The position numbers were made by a program, and so were the translations under genes. From the NCBI RefSeq assembly GCF_900100315.1, contig NZ_FNFF01000001.1:186001-250000 (forward strand): a stretch of 64,000 nt of DNA. Reading direction: 5' to 3'. This document shows positions 18,939-27,515 of the stretch, piece after piece. Numbering within the stretch: the stretch's first letter is position 1; every line of letters starts with the position of its first letter. Source of the stretch: Streptomyces indicus (GTDB lineage: Bacteria > Actinomycetota > Actinomycetes > Streptomycetales > Streptomycetaceae). The notes below the pieces were generated by a model, which saw nothing but the letters and a program-made list of their open reading frames with translations, was not told where the DNA came from and searched no databases.

Positions 18939-20233
18939 TACTTGAGCACGTTCTCGTCGTATTCGGCCTGCAAGGCCTTCAGGACGTCGGCGGGCTCGGC
19001 GCTCTGGGTGATGAGCTTCTGCACCTCGGAGGTGAGGCTGTCGTAGAAGCCGTTGGCGGGCCAGTCGGGGTAGAACGCGAGGCCGTCGTTCCCGGCGAGC
19101 GAGTCGAACTGCTCGATGAGCTTCTTGGACCGCGCGTCGGTGATGCCCGAGGGGTCCGCGGCGACCGGCACACCGCCGGCGTTGCCGAGGGTGTTCTGGA
19201 TCCCCTTCTGCATCGTGATGTCGATGAAGTCGTAGGCGAGTTCCTTGTTCTTGGCGCCTTCGGGCACCACCCAGAGGTTGCCGCCGGAGCCGAGCGTCAT
19301 CTTGCTGCCGGGCCACATGAAGGTGTCCCAGTCGAACTTCTTGATCTCGGTGCCGAACCGGCCGAACCACCAGCTGCCGGAGAAGAACAGCGGATGCTTG
19401 CCCTGCATGAAGGAGACCCCGGCGTCCTCGGCCTTGACTCCGCTGGAGCTCTTGGCGATGTAGCCCTTGTCGACCCAGTCGGCGAAGGTCTCGGCGGCAT
19501 ACGTCCACGCCGCGTCGGAGAAGTCGGTGGCGCCCTTCATCTGGAAGGACTCGACCCAGGAGCGGTCGGCCTGCGAGAGGGCCAGCTGGTAGACGTACTG
19601 CTGGGCGACGTACTCGGCGCCGCCGTTCGCGAACGGGGTGAGGCCCGCTTCCTTGAAGGTGGCGAGCGCCTGCTCCAACTCGTCGACGGTGGTGGGCACT
19701 TCGACGCCGTGTTCGGCGAAGAGGTCCTTGTTGTAGTAGACGAGGGTGTACTCGGCGTAGTTCGGGACCCCGTACCAGGGACCGGAGCCCATCACGCCCT
19801 TGTTGTAGCGGCTGGTGACGGCGACGGTCGGCGGGATCGCCTTGTCCCAGCCGCGCTCCTTCGCCACCGTGCTCAGATCGGTGAGCAGCCCCTGCTTGGA
19901 CAGCTGGCCGGTCGTCGCGTTGCCCTTGTTGTATTCGAGGAGGTCGGGGGCCTCGTCGGAGTTGAGCACCTGGGGCGCGGTCTTCTGGATCTGCTCGAAG
20001 CCCTTGGCCTCGAACTCGACCTTCACGTCGGGGTTCTTCTTCTTGAACTCGGCGATGGCCTCGTTCCACGCCTTCCCCATGGCGCTCTCGGGCGCTTCGT
20101 AGTGCCAGAGCCTGAGCGTCTTGCCGTCTCCTCCTCCGCCTGCGTCGTCGCCGCACGCGGCGAGCGTGCTCATCGAGAGGATCCCTGCCAGGGCAGCCGC
20201 CAGGAGGCGCGCCCTTCTCCGTGCCTTCAACAT
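18938..20233 (-). CDS. Sugar-binding lipoprotein of ABC transporter
   Basis: 431 residues. Basic n-region (MLKARRRARL), hydrophobic core and lipobox LAAC with Cys27; then a family 1 solute-binding protein body (TLRLWHYEAPESAMGKAW, WYGVPNYAEYTLVYYNKDLF). An upstream in-frame ATG would add 11 residues, but the start chosen has GGAGG 6 nt before it. It is the first gene of the alpha-xyloside import operon and lies directly behind two operator palindromes and a good promoter. Confidence 0.9.
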   Translation of the reverse strand: MLKARRRARLLAAALAGILSMSTLAACGDDAGGGGDGKTLRLWHYEAPESAMGKAWNEAIAEFKKKNPDVKVEFEAKGFEQIQKTAPQVLNSDEAPDLLEYNKGNATTGQLSKQGLLTDLSTVAKERGWDKAIPPTVAVTSRYNKGVMGSGPWYGVPNYAEYTLVYYNKDLFAEHGVEVPTTVDELEQALATFKEAGLTPFANGGAEYVAQQYVYQLALSQADRSWVESFQMKGATDFSDAAWTYAAETFADWVDKGYIAKSSSGVKAEDAGVSFMQGKHPLFFSGSWWFGRFGTEIKKFDWDTFMWPGSKMTLGSGGNLWVVPEGAKNKELAYDFIDITMQKGIQNTLGNAGGVPVAADPSGITDARSKKLIEQFDSLAGNDGLAFYPDWPANGFYDSLTSEVQKLITQSAEPADVLKALQAEYDENVLK

Positions 20234-20284
20234 CGACTGCCTCCGCGGGAGTTGGTGGGTCCGCAAGGGATGTGCGTTGCGCCG

Positions 20285-20356
20285 TCGAATCGATTCGATG
20301 AACGGCGTCGAAACGCTTCGACGGAGGAAGGTAGGGACGCGGAGGGCTTACGTCAA
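20285..20356 (-). promoter_or_regulatory. Promoter and double operator of the xyloside ABC operon
   Basis: Minus-strand -35 TTGACG (20351-20356), 17-nt spacer, -10 TACCTT (20328-20333). Operator 1 (CGTCGAA-N4-TTCGACG, 20306-20323) begins 4 nt after the -10, covering the start point. Operator 2 (TCGAA-TCGA-TTCGA, 20285-20298) follows. This is a classic repressor layout. Confidence 0.75.
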
Positions 20357-20376
20357 TGGCGTTAACAAATCTCGTC

Positions 20377-20425
20377 GGCCCCGGTCTCCCGGCGCGGCGG
20401 TCACGCCGGGCCTTCGACCGGGGCC
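20377..20425 (-). terminator. Nested hairpin after carboxylesterase gene
   Basis: GGCCCCGGTC (20377-20386) pairs with 20416-20425 and the inner CCCGGCG (20388-20394) with 20404-20410, just beyond the carboxylesterase stop. Confidence 0.7.
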
Positions 20426-20436
20426 GGAAGCCGGAT

Positions 20437-21897
20437 TCACCCCTGCCAGATCTCCCGGACGGCGCGCAGCGGATCCTCGTCCACGCGCGCCTCGGCGCCG
20501 AACAGCATCGTGGCGCGGCCCCCGGTCGTATACGGCGGCCAGTGGCGGCCCGGGTCGAGGTCGCGGACGAACGACACCCACGCGCCGTGCATCGCGTCCG
20601 CGAGCAGCTGCGGCGCTGTGTCACCGAGTGCGGCGGCGACGCCGGGAGCGTCCAGGAGGTCGAAGGCGAACGGCAGGTCGGTGCAGTGGTAGGCGAGCCC
20701 CGGCAGGACGGTGCCGGTCCAGCCGAACTCGTAGAGCCAGGTCGGCGCCGAGGCGCGGGCGCGTCCTTCGGCCAGCCGCAGCGCCGGCGCGCGGAACGTG
20801 GCGTCCGTGACGGCTTGGCCCATGAGGGCGGCGGGGTCGGCCTCCGTCGGGGCCTCGTACAGATCCAGGAAGCGCCGGATGCCTTCCTCGCCCAGGCCGA
20901 GGCCCGTGAGCAGGGCGCGGAGGTCGGTGTGGGTGGCGCCGGGGTGCGGGATGGCGTTGAACTCGTGGGTCGTGGATCCGGCGAGCAGCGGGATGTCCGT
21001 GCCCGCGCCGCCGTGGGCGAGTGCGTCGGGCACGGCCTGCGGGATGAGCTTGCCGTCGGCGAACGGGGCGAGGGCCAGCATCGGCAGGGCGTCGCGGTCC
21101 GGTCCGGGGGCGGTCAACTGGTCCCGGAGGGCGAGCAGTTCGTCCTCGGTGCGGCCCCGCAGCGCGGCGGCCGTGGCGGCAAGGCCCGTGCGGGCCGTGA
21201 ACAGCCGGCTCACCGCTTCGGCGGTCTCGCGCTCCTGCGGGCTCATGACGGCGCCGGACATCGAGATCGCGCCGCGGAACAGTCCGCGGGCCCCGGGCGT
21301 GGCGAGCAGGGTCTGCACGGCGCCGCCGCCCGCCGACTGGCCGGCGACCGTGACCTTGCGGGGATCGCCGCCGAAGGCCGCGATGTTCTCCTGGACCCAT
21401 TCGAGCGCGGCGATCCAGTCGAGGACGCCGCGGTTGTCGGGGGCGTCGGACAGGTGCAGGAATCCTTCGATGCCGAGCCGGTAGCCGATGGTCACGACGA
21501 CGATCCCGTCGCGGTTGAAGGCGGCACCGTCATACCAGGGGCTGGCCGCGCTGCCCGCGAGGAAGCCGCCGCCGTGGATCCACACCAGGACGGGCAGCGC
21601 CGCGCCGGGCGCGGCGTCGGGGGTGAAGACGTTGAGGTTGAGGGTGCCGTCGCCCGGGATGCTCGGCTCGGGGATGGTCGTGACCTCGAACAGCGGGCGG
21701 CGCTGCGCGGTCGGCCCGTACGCCGTCGCCTCGCGCACCTCCGTCCAGGGGACGGGCGGCACGGGAGCGGCGAACCGCAGCTCACCGACCGGGGGTTGGG
21801 CATACGGGAGGCCCAGGAAGCGCACGCTGTCACCGCGCCGCTCTCCGCGGACGGGACCCGCGCTCGTGCGGACGACGGGGTGGGACGACGGGGTCAT
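20437..21897 (-). CDS. Type-B carboxylesterase
   Basis: 486-residue alpha/beta hydrolase of the cholinesterase/para-nitrobenzyl-esterase family. The oxyanion segment VWIHGGGFLAGS is near 105-116, the nucleophile is Ser188 in AGQSAGGG, and the later His region is present. No signal peptide is visible, so it is probably cytoplasmic. Start chosen at an ATG with GGAGG 7 nt upstream, excluding an open but uncommon N-terminal extension. It follows the exported SurE gene on the same strand but a strong hairpin separates them. Substrate unknown; it may deacylate plant-derived esters. Confidence 0.88.
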   Translation of the reverse strand: MTPSSHPVVRTSAGPVRGERRGDSVRFLGLPYAQPPVGELRFAAPVPPVPWTEVREATAYGPTAQRRPLFEVTTIPEPSIPGDGTLNLNVFTPDAAPGAALPVLVWIHGGGFLAGSAASPWYDGAAFNRDGIVVVTIGYRLGIEGFLHLSDAPDNRGVLDWIAALEWVQENIAAFGGDPRKVTVAGQSAGGGAVQTLLATPGARGLFRGAISMSGAVMSPQERETAEAVSRLFTARTGLAATAAALRGRTEDELLALRDQLTAPGPDRDALPMLALAPFADGKLIPQAVPDALAHGGAGTDIPLLAGSTTHEFNAIPHPGATHTDLRALLTGLGLGEEGIRRFLDLYEAPTEADPAALMGQAVTDATFRAPALRLAEGRARASAPTWLYEFGWTGTVLPGLAYHCTDLPFAFDLLDAPGVAAALGDTAPQLLADAMHGAWVSFVRDLDPGRHWPPYTTGGRATMLFGAEARVDEDPLRAVREIWQG

Positions 21898-21972
21898 GGG
21901 CGGGCCTCCGGGCGGTGGGACGGGGTGTTCATGCGAGCTGACGGGGGTGGGGGCGTTCCGACGGTACGGGGA

Positions 21973-22016
21973 GGCCGGCCGCGGGCTCCGGGTCAGGGTG
22001 AGGTCCGCGGCCGGCC
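21973..22016 (-). terminator. Hairpin after surE-like gene
   Basis: 12-bp perfect stem, 21973-21984 with 22005-22016, 20-nt loop, immediately downstream of the SurE stop. Confidence 0.65.
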
Positions 22017-22025
22017 GGCTGGGGG

Positions 22026-23138
22026 TCAGGAACGCGGAGCGCGGTGCTCCACGTACCACTTCACGCGGGCCAGCTCACGCTGTCCGGCGCCACTCGTGCG
22101 CACGCCGTAGGTGCGGTCGGCGGTGACGGGCGCGACGGTGATGTGGCCCCGCTCGAAGAGCGCGGTGGAGTCGGCGTCCCTGACGGTCTCGGTGCACTCG
22201 CTTTCGGGCTTGTTGTCGCAGAGGCCGAAGGTGATGTCGTAGAGGTCGCCGCCCTGCTCCCCCGGCTTGCGAGCCTCGTAGGCGTGCCAGACGACCTTGC
22301 CGTGGCCCACGCTCGTCCACACCGGCGGCTTCGCCCGCTGTCCGGCGCTCACGTCCGGGTAGTCGACCTTGAGCACGAACCGGTCGGTGAACAGGTCGCG
22401 TTCCCGCAGCCCGGCGATGAATCCGGCGGCGAAGCGGGCGTGGGCACGGTAGTTGGCGACGGGGAAGGTGAACTGGCTGCTGTCGCCGGAGGAGGAGAAG
22501 GCGAGGGCGGGGACGCCCTCGTCGAGCGCGGAGAGCGCGGCGCCGACGGTGCCGGAGTCGTTGACCTGGGCGCTCACGTTCGGGCCCGAGTTGATGCCCG
22601 TGACCACGAGGTCGGGGCCGTCCTTCCAGCCCGCCTTGGCGGCGAGCCCGCCGCGCAGGGCGAACTTGACGGTGTCGGCGGGGGTGGCGCTCGGCGAGTC
22701 CGGGCCGCAGGGTCCGGTGGCCAGGCAGATCCCGTAGACGGGGGAACCGGAGGGCGTGCCCGAGCAGTCGCCGCCGTATCCGGCGGGCAGTTCCGCGCGC
22801 CGGCTCAGCGAGAGGGTGCCGCCGTTGGTGACGGCGGTGCCCTTGCCGGACTGCACCTGCCAGGGCGCGAGGGTGACAACGTCCGCGCCCGCGGCGCACA
22901 GGCCCTTGCGCAGCTCGTACAGGCCGAGCCCGTCGGAGCCGGAGGCCTTGGCGGCCTGCATGGAGTCGTCGTTGGTGAGCAGGACGCGCAGCCCCGCGAG
23001 CGGACGCCCGGAGGTGGCGTCCGCCGCGGACGGTGCCGTGCCGGAGGCCGCGGACGCGGTGATGCCGGTGCAGGCCAGGACGGTCGCGGCCGCGGCGGTG
23101 ACGCACGTGCGGACGGCGGGTCGGCGAGGGCGGTTCAT
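22026..23138 (-). CDS. Exported SurE-family 5'/3'-nucleotidase
   Basis: 370 residues; the core is about 250 residues longer than nothing but the SurE fold plus a signal region. The N-terminus MNRPRRPAVRTCV plus a hydrophobic Ala/Val stretch ending near ASA is a secretion signal; a Cys at 23 could alternatively be a lipidation site but the context is poor. The metal-binding start of SurE is present (VLLTNDDS, Asn56-Asp57-Asp58) with GINSGPNVS and GTVGAA. The family dephosphorylates nucleotides and short polyphosphate; most members are cytoplasmic. ATG start with AAGGGGA upstream. An extracellular role in phosphate or nucleotide scavenging is inferred. Confidence 0.88.
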   Translation of the reverse strand: MNRPRRPAVRTCVTAAAATVLACTGITASAASGTAPSAADATSGRPLAGLRVLLTNDDSMQAAKASGSDGLGLYELRKGLCAAGADVVTLAPWQVQSGKGTAVTNGGTLSLSRRAELPAGYGGDCSGTPSGSPVYGICLATGPCGPDSPSATPADTVKFALRGGLAAKAGWKDGPDLVVTGINSGPNVSAQVNDSGTVGAALSALDEGVPALAFSSSGDSSQFTFPVANYRAHARFAAGFIAGLRERDLFTDRFVLKVDYPDVSAGQRAKPPVWTSVGHGKVVWHAYEARKPGEQGGDLYDITFGLCDNKPESECTETVRDADSTALFERGHITVAPVTADRTYGVRTSGAGQRELARVKWYVEHRAPRS

Positions 23139-23223
23139 GGCGGTGAATCCCCTTTGATGGCTGTGGAGTTGATGAGGCGCTGATGTGTTGTCGGTACGGA
23201 CAGGGCGACGCGGGAGACGGAAA

Positions 23224-23266
23224 CCGGAGGCGGCACCGGGCGGGGCTTGTGATGTGCCGCCTCCGG
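23224..23266 (-). terminator. Hairpin after GH3 gene
   Basis: 13-bp perfect stem (23224-23236 with 23254-23266), downstream of the 592-residue GH3 gene and before surE. Confidence 0.7.
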
Positions 23267-23303
23267 TGGCTCAGTCGTGCCGCGTCTGGTGGCTCAGTCG
23301 TGC
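23265..23303 (-). repeat. Short direct repeat downstream of GH3 gene
   Basis: The 16-mer GGTGGCTCAGTCGTGC occurs at 23265-23280 and 23288-23303, a 23-bp period, within the 3' spacer of the GH3 gene. Confidence 0.7.
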
Positions 23304-23319
23304 AGCGTCCGCCGGTTCG

Positions 23320-25098
23320 TCAGAGGTCGAGGCCGGCTCCGTACGGGAACAGCGGGTCCTCGGTGGAGTTCGGCACATCGCTGGGCGAGGCCTCGACGGC
23401 GGCCATGGAGCGGGGCAGTTCGTAGGGCAACCGGCCCTCGGGGCGTGCGTGGCCGAACACCACGTCCAGGAGGGCGGCGTCGCTCGCACCGAAGTCGGCC
23501 ACCACCGCGGCGGCGCGCTCGGCGATCTCCGGGATGACGGCGGGCCGTTCGAGATGCTGGAGCACCACGGTGGGCACGGCGTCGAGCACCGCGAGCAGAG
23601 GCTTGAGCTCCTCCTCGGTGAAGTTCAGCCGGCCGGTGTGGAAGAGCGCCTCGAACTTGTTGGCGCGGTGCTCGTACGGGGTGTGCAGCCGCAGCAGCGC
23701 CAGGTCGGCCTCGGCAGGTGTGCCGACCAGCTCCCCGTACCGGGCCGCGACCTCCTCGTCGAGGCCCTCCACGTACAGCTTCGGCCGCTCGCTCGCGACG
23801 GGCAGGGTGGCGTCGCGGTTGACGAGGACGGTGAGCGAGCGGCGCTGGGCGGCCTCCCCGGCGCCGCGGAACTCGCTGTTCCCGACGATCTCCTCGGCCC
23901 GCTCCGGGTCGACGTACGGCTGGTCGAAGAGGCCGAGCACGAACTTCTCGCGCAGTAGCCGGCGCACCGAGGCGTCGATGCGCTCCTCGCCGATCCGGCC
24001 GGAGCGGACCAGGTCCACGATCACCTCGGGGCAGGCCTCGCCGCCGAACTGGTCGGCGCCCGCGTCCAGGGCCTTCGCCGCGCGCTCGGCGACGGAGAGG
24101 TGCTCCACGCCCCAGGCGCGCGCCCGGTGCAGCTCGCCGAAGATCGGCTGGTCGGTGAGCAGGCCCCAGTCGGTGCACACGATGCCCTCGAAGCCGAGCT
24201 CCTCGCGCAACAGGCCCGTGACCACGCCCTTGTTGAAACCGAAGCCGACCTCTTCCCAGTCGGTGCCGACGGGCTGCCCGTAGTACGGCATCATCTGCGA
24301 GGCGCCCGCGGCGATGGCGGCCTTGAACGGCTCCAGGTGGTGGTCGCGCATACCCCCCGGGTAGACCTGCTCCTTGCCGTGCGGGAAGTGCGGGTCCTCG
24401 CCGTCCTTCTGCGGGCCGCCGCCGGGGAAGTGCTTGACCATGGTGGCCACGCTGCCGGCGCCGAGCTCCTCGCCCTGGAAGCCGCGGATGTACGCGGCGA
24501 CCAGCTCGCCGGTCAGGGCCGCGTCCGCGCCGAAGGTGCCGGACTGGCGGGCCCAGCGGGGCTCGGTGGCGAGGTCGATCTGCGGGTGCAGGGCCACGCG
24601 CAGGCCCACGGCCAGGTACTCGCGGCGGGCGATGTCGGCGAAGCGGTGCACGAGTTCGGGGTCGCGCACGGCGGCGAGGCCGGTCGGCTCGGGCCAGGCG
24701 GAGAAGGCTCCCGCGCTGAACGAGGCGCCGATGTTGGTGGTGAAGGAGTGGCGCGGGTCGGTGGAGACCGTGACCGGGATGCCGAGGCGGGTGGCGGCGG
24801 CCAGCTCCTGGACCCGGTTGTGCCACTCGGCCATCTGCCGGGGCCCGGCGCCGCCGAGCAGGTTGAAGTGGGTCAGCTGGCGGGTGCCGATGAGGCCGGA
24901 GGTGTCGGCGGCGACCATGGCGGTGGCGTCGCCCGCCTCGACCGTACGGCCGTCCTCGTGCAGGGGCAGCACGGTGTGGAAGAGCTGGCCCGCCTTCTCC
25001 TCCAGCGTCATCCGGGCGAGCAGGTCGTCGACCCGCTCGTCCACGGGCAGGGCGGGATTCTGGTACGGGTGGCCGTCGTTGCGGGGTGCGGGAAGCAT
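23320..25098 (-). CDS. GH3 beta-glycosidase, cytoplasmic
   Basis: 592 residues. GH3 N-terminal barrel (LARMTLEEKAGQLF; RWARQSGTFGAD; the KHF motif in VKHFPGGGPQKDG) with the predicted nucleophile Asp310 in GIVCTDWGLL, then the GH3 C-terminal sandwich and FGHARPEGRLPYELPRS. No fibronectin-III domain follows, and no signal peptide is seen. It lies 100 nt after an MFS gene on the same strand, suggesting uptake by the MFS followed by intracellular hydrolysis. ATG start with GGAG upstream. Exact sugar unknown. Confidence 0.9.
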   Translation of the reverse strand: MLPAPRNDGHPYQNPALPVDERVDDLLARMTLEEKAGQLFHTVLPLHEDGRTVEAGDATAMVAADTSGLIGTRQLTHFNLLGGAGPRQMAEWHNRVQELAAATRLGIPVTVSTDPRHSFTTNIGASFSAGAFSAWPEPTGLAAVRDPELVHRFADIARREYLAVGLRVALHPQIDLATEPRWARQSGTFGADAALTGELVAAYIRGFQGEELGAGSVATMVKHFPGGGPQKDGEDPHFPHGKEQVYPGGMRDHHLEPFKAAIAAGASQMMPYYGQPVGTDWEEVGFGFNKGVVTGLLREELGFEGIVCTDWGLLTDQPIFGELHRARAWGVEHLSVAERAAKALDAGADQFGGEACPEVIVDLVRSGRIGEERIDASVRRLLREKFVLGLFDQPYVDPERAEEIVGNSEFRGAGEAAQRRSLTVLVNRDATLPVASERPKLYVEGLDEEVAARYGELVGTPAEADLALLRLHTPYEHRANKFEALFHTGRLNFTEEELKPLLAVLDAVPTVVLQHLERPAVIPEIAERAAAVVADFGASDAALLDVVFGHARPEGRLPYELPRSMAAVEASPSDVPNSTEDPLFPYGAGLDL

Positions 25099-25122
25099 GG
25101 TGCGTTCTCCAGGAGGGGTGTA

Positions 25123-25188
25123 CGGGTGGCGCGTTCGGGAGGCCGAGAGGGGCGCTTCGCCAGGCCGCGGGCGGCGCTTCGCGAGGCC
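25123..25188 (-). repeat. Three 22-bp tandem units between MFS and GH3 genes
   Basis: Degenerate units at 25123-25144, 25145-25166 and 25167-25188, each ending GGCC and sharing GCGCTTCGC-like cores. They begin about 10 nt after the MFS stop. Confidence 0.8.
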
Positions 25189-25198
25189 CGTGACGGGC

Positions 25199-26524
25199 TC
25201 AGCGCACGCCGCGGATCGGGACGACGGACAGCGCGCCGAGGATGGTGATCACCGCGCCGGTGACGAACAGGCCCGTGTAGCCGCCGAGTTGGGCCACGAC
25301 CACCGAGGCGAGGAAGGGGCCGATGATCTGCGGTCCGGCGTTGGCGATGTTGAGCACGCCCATGTCGCGGGCCGCGTCGTCGGCGCTCGGCAGGACCAGG
25401 GTCACCAGGGCGGTGTCGACGGCCATGAAGCAGCCGAAGGACAGGCCGGTGACGGCGGCGAAGACCAGCATGCCCGTCCAGGTGCTGCTGAGCACGGGGG
25501 CCGCCATGCCGACCGCGGTCAGGACGCAGCTGACGGCGATGAACGGCTTGCGCCGGCCGATGCGGTCCGAGAACACCCCGCCCACGACCGTGGCGAGCAG
25601 CATGCAGAGGGCGTTGACCGGGGACAGGATCGCCACGGCCTCGGCGGGTTCGAGTCCTGCGGGCAGGCTGATGTGGTCCTGCACGATGTAGAGCTGGAAC
25701 AGCGCGACCGAGAAGTAGCCCAGCATCATCAGGAAGCGGCCGATGAACGCCCAGCGGAAGTCGGGCGCCTTGAGCGCGGCACCGAAGGCCGCGAACTGCC
25801 GGGCGAGCGGCACCGATTCGACGGCGGGCAGCTTCTGTTCCCGTACGAGCGCGGTGAAGAGCACCGCGGCGAGCGCGATCACCGCGCCGAGCGCGAGATA
25901 GCCGGTGGTGACGGAGCCGGGCACGAAGGACGCGGCCAGCGTGACGCCGGCGATCACACCGAGCGGGGTGCCGATGCCGACCATGGCGGAGGCGAGGCCC
26001 CGGCGCTCGGTCGGCACGCGGTCGGGGACGACGGCGGTGATCGCGGCCTGGTAGACGTTCATCATCGCCTGGACCAGGCACCAGCCGATGGTGACGAGCA
26101 GCAGGGTGCGCATCGCGCCGAGCAGCGCGAGCGCGCCGAGTGCCGCGATGCCGCCGCCGAGGATCCAGGGGTTGCGGCGCCGCGAGCGGTCCGAAAGGAG
26201 ACCGGCCAGCGGGTTGAAGAGCGTGGCGAATACCGCCGAGATCCCTGACACCAGGCCGAGGTTGGCGACCTTGTCGGCCGGGTCGAGCGCCTCGATCTGC
26301 ACGGGCAGGAGTACCTGGCCCACGCCCATGTAGACCATGAACATGGCGGTGTGCCCGAGCGCGAGCAGCGTCAGGAGCCTGCCGAGTCCGCCGCCGGCGG
26401 GCCGGGGCCCGAACGGGGACGGCCCGGGTGACGGCTCGCGGGGCGACTCATGTGACGGCGCGGCGGCGGACAGGCGAGGGGCCAGGGATTCTGGGGAAGG
26501 ACTGCTGGTTCCGGCGGGAGACAT
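25199..26524 (-). CDS. MFS sugar transporter, paralogue A
   Basis: 441 residues: a Ser/Pro/Gly-rich N-terminal tail of about 50 residues, then 12 hydrophobic helices. The signature loop LLSDRSRRRNPWILGGG after TM2/3 and the late segment DMGVLNIANAGPQIIGPF occur almost unchanged in the MFS at 31435, so the two are paralogues. Probably imports a glycoside for the adjacent GH3 enzyme, inferred from position. ATG start with AGGAGGT upstream. It is divergent from a TetR gene that may control it. Confidence 0.88.
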   Translation of the reverse strand: MSPAGTSSPSPESLAPRLSAAAPSHESPREPSPGPSPFGPRPAGGGLGRLLTLLALGHTAMFMVYMGVGQVLLPVQIEALDPADKVANLGLVSGISAVFATLFNPLAGLLSDRSRRRNPWILGGGIAALGALALLGAMRTLLLVTIGWCLVQAMMNVYQAAITAVVPDRVPTERRGLASAMVGIGTPLGVIAGVTLAASFVPGSVTTGYLALGAVIALAAVLFTALVREQKLPAVESVPLARQFAAFGAALKAPDFRWAFIGRFLMMLGYFSVALFQLYIVQDHISLPAGLEPAEAVAILSPVNALCMLLATVVGGVFSDRIGRRKPFIAVSCVLTAVGMAAPVLSSTWTGMLVFAAVTGLSFGCFMAVDTALVTLVLPSADDAARDMGVLNIANAGPQIIGPFLASVVVAQLGGYTGLFVTGAVITILGALSVVPIRGVR

Positions 26525-26608
26525 GGCCGGACCTCCTCGTGCGGCGAAGAGAGGTGAGGCGGCGGGGTGGGGGACGCGCACCGCAGTGGCTCGCAGAAGA
26601 GAACCATG

Positions 26609-26632
26609 AAAACCGAGTAACAAGTAGGTTTT
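26609..26632. promoter_or_regulatory. Candidate TetR operator between MFS and tetR
   Basis: Imperfect inverted repeat AAAACC-N12-GGTTTT in the divergent gap. Its minus-strand half ACTCGGTTTT recurs at about 27526-27535 in front of the next GH3 gene. Confidence 0.5.
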
Positions 26633-26694
26633 GGAAATGTGGCCTGAGTCACTCGGCCGTCCGGCAAGATCGGCGGCCGGATAGGGTGCTGCCC

Positions 26695-27390
26695 ATGGAC
26701 CGGTCGGAGCGCGCAGCCACACCCGCAACGAAGCCCGCGCCGAAGCAGCGCGCCGCGAAGAAGCAGGCGCGCGGTCCGTACGCGGTGGGCGACGAGCGCC
26801 GCCGCCGCATCCTGGACACGGCCGTGGAGCACTTCTCCCAGTGGGGCTTCCACGCCTCCTCGCTGGCCCGGATCGCCAAGGACGTCGGCGTGACCCAGGG
26901 CGGGCTGCTGCACCATTTCCGCAGCAAGGAGGACCTGCTCGTCTCGGTGCTCGAGCGCAGCGAGGAACACGACATCGAGCGGTTCTTCACGGCCGAGTTC
27001 GCCTCCGCCGCCGACTGTCTGCTCCGCCTGTGCGACCTGGTCGCGCACAACAGCGAACGCCCGGGCCGCACCCGGATGTTCAACGTCCTGATCGGCGAGT
27101 CCTCCGACCCGGGACACCCGGCGCACGCGTTCTTCGCCCGCCGCTACGAGCGGGTCGCGGACCAGCTCGCACGGGCGCTCGCCGACGGGGTCGAGCGGGG
27201 CGAGCTGCGCTCCGACACCGACTGCGCCGCCCTGGCGCGCGAGGTGCTCGCCGTGATGGACGGCATCCAGATCCAGTGGGCACTGACCCCCGACGCGGTG
27301 GACATGCGCAAGCGCCTGCACACCTACCTGGACCGGCTCTACCGCTTCCTCTCCCCCACCGGGGCGAGCCTTCCGCCGCGTACGGCCTGA
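26695..27390 (+). CDS. TetR-family regulator of the MFS/GH3 genes
   Basis: 231 residues. A 25-residue Ala/Lys-rich tail precedes the TetR helix-turn-helix (HFSQWGFHASSLARIAKDVGVTQGGLLHHFRSKEDLL). The C-terminal ligand domain (PGRTRMFNVLIGESSDPGHPAHAFF) resembles TetR proteins that sit beside sugar transporters. The ATG is preceded by TAGGGT at 7 nt, the spacing of a leaderless promoter; the same bases could act as a weak ribosome site. It is flanked by an MFS-GH3 pair on one side and a GH3 gene on the other, both carrying a similar upstream motif. The 3' end carries a 25-bp tandem repeat. Confidence 0.88.
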   Translation: MDRSERAATPATKPAPKQRAAKKQARGPYAVGDERRRRILDTAVEHFSQWGFHASSLARIAKDVGVTQGGLLHHFRSKEDLLVSVLERSEEHDIERFFTAEFASAADCLLRLCDLVAHNSERPGRTRMFNVLIGESSDPGHPAHAFFARRYERVADQLARALADGVERGELRSDTDCAALAREVLAVMDGIQIQWALTPDAVDMRKRLHTYLDRLYRFLSPTGASLPPRTA

Positions 27391-27478
27391 GCCCTTTCAC
27401 CTCCGTACGACCTGAGCTCTTCCGCCGCCGTACGACCTGAGCCCTGCCACGCCCGTACGGCCCGAGCTCGCCACCTCC
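27379..27478 (+). repeat. Four 25-bp tandem units starting at the tetR stop
   Basis: Units beginning CGTACG(G/A)CC(T/C)GAGC at 27379, 27404, 27429 and 27454. The first contains the last codons and TGA of tetR. Confidence 0.9.
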
Positions 27479-27515
27479 TCCACCGACCGCGGTCCACCGC
27501 CACCCGCGAATACCT

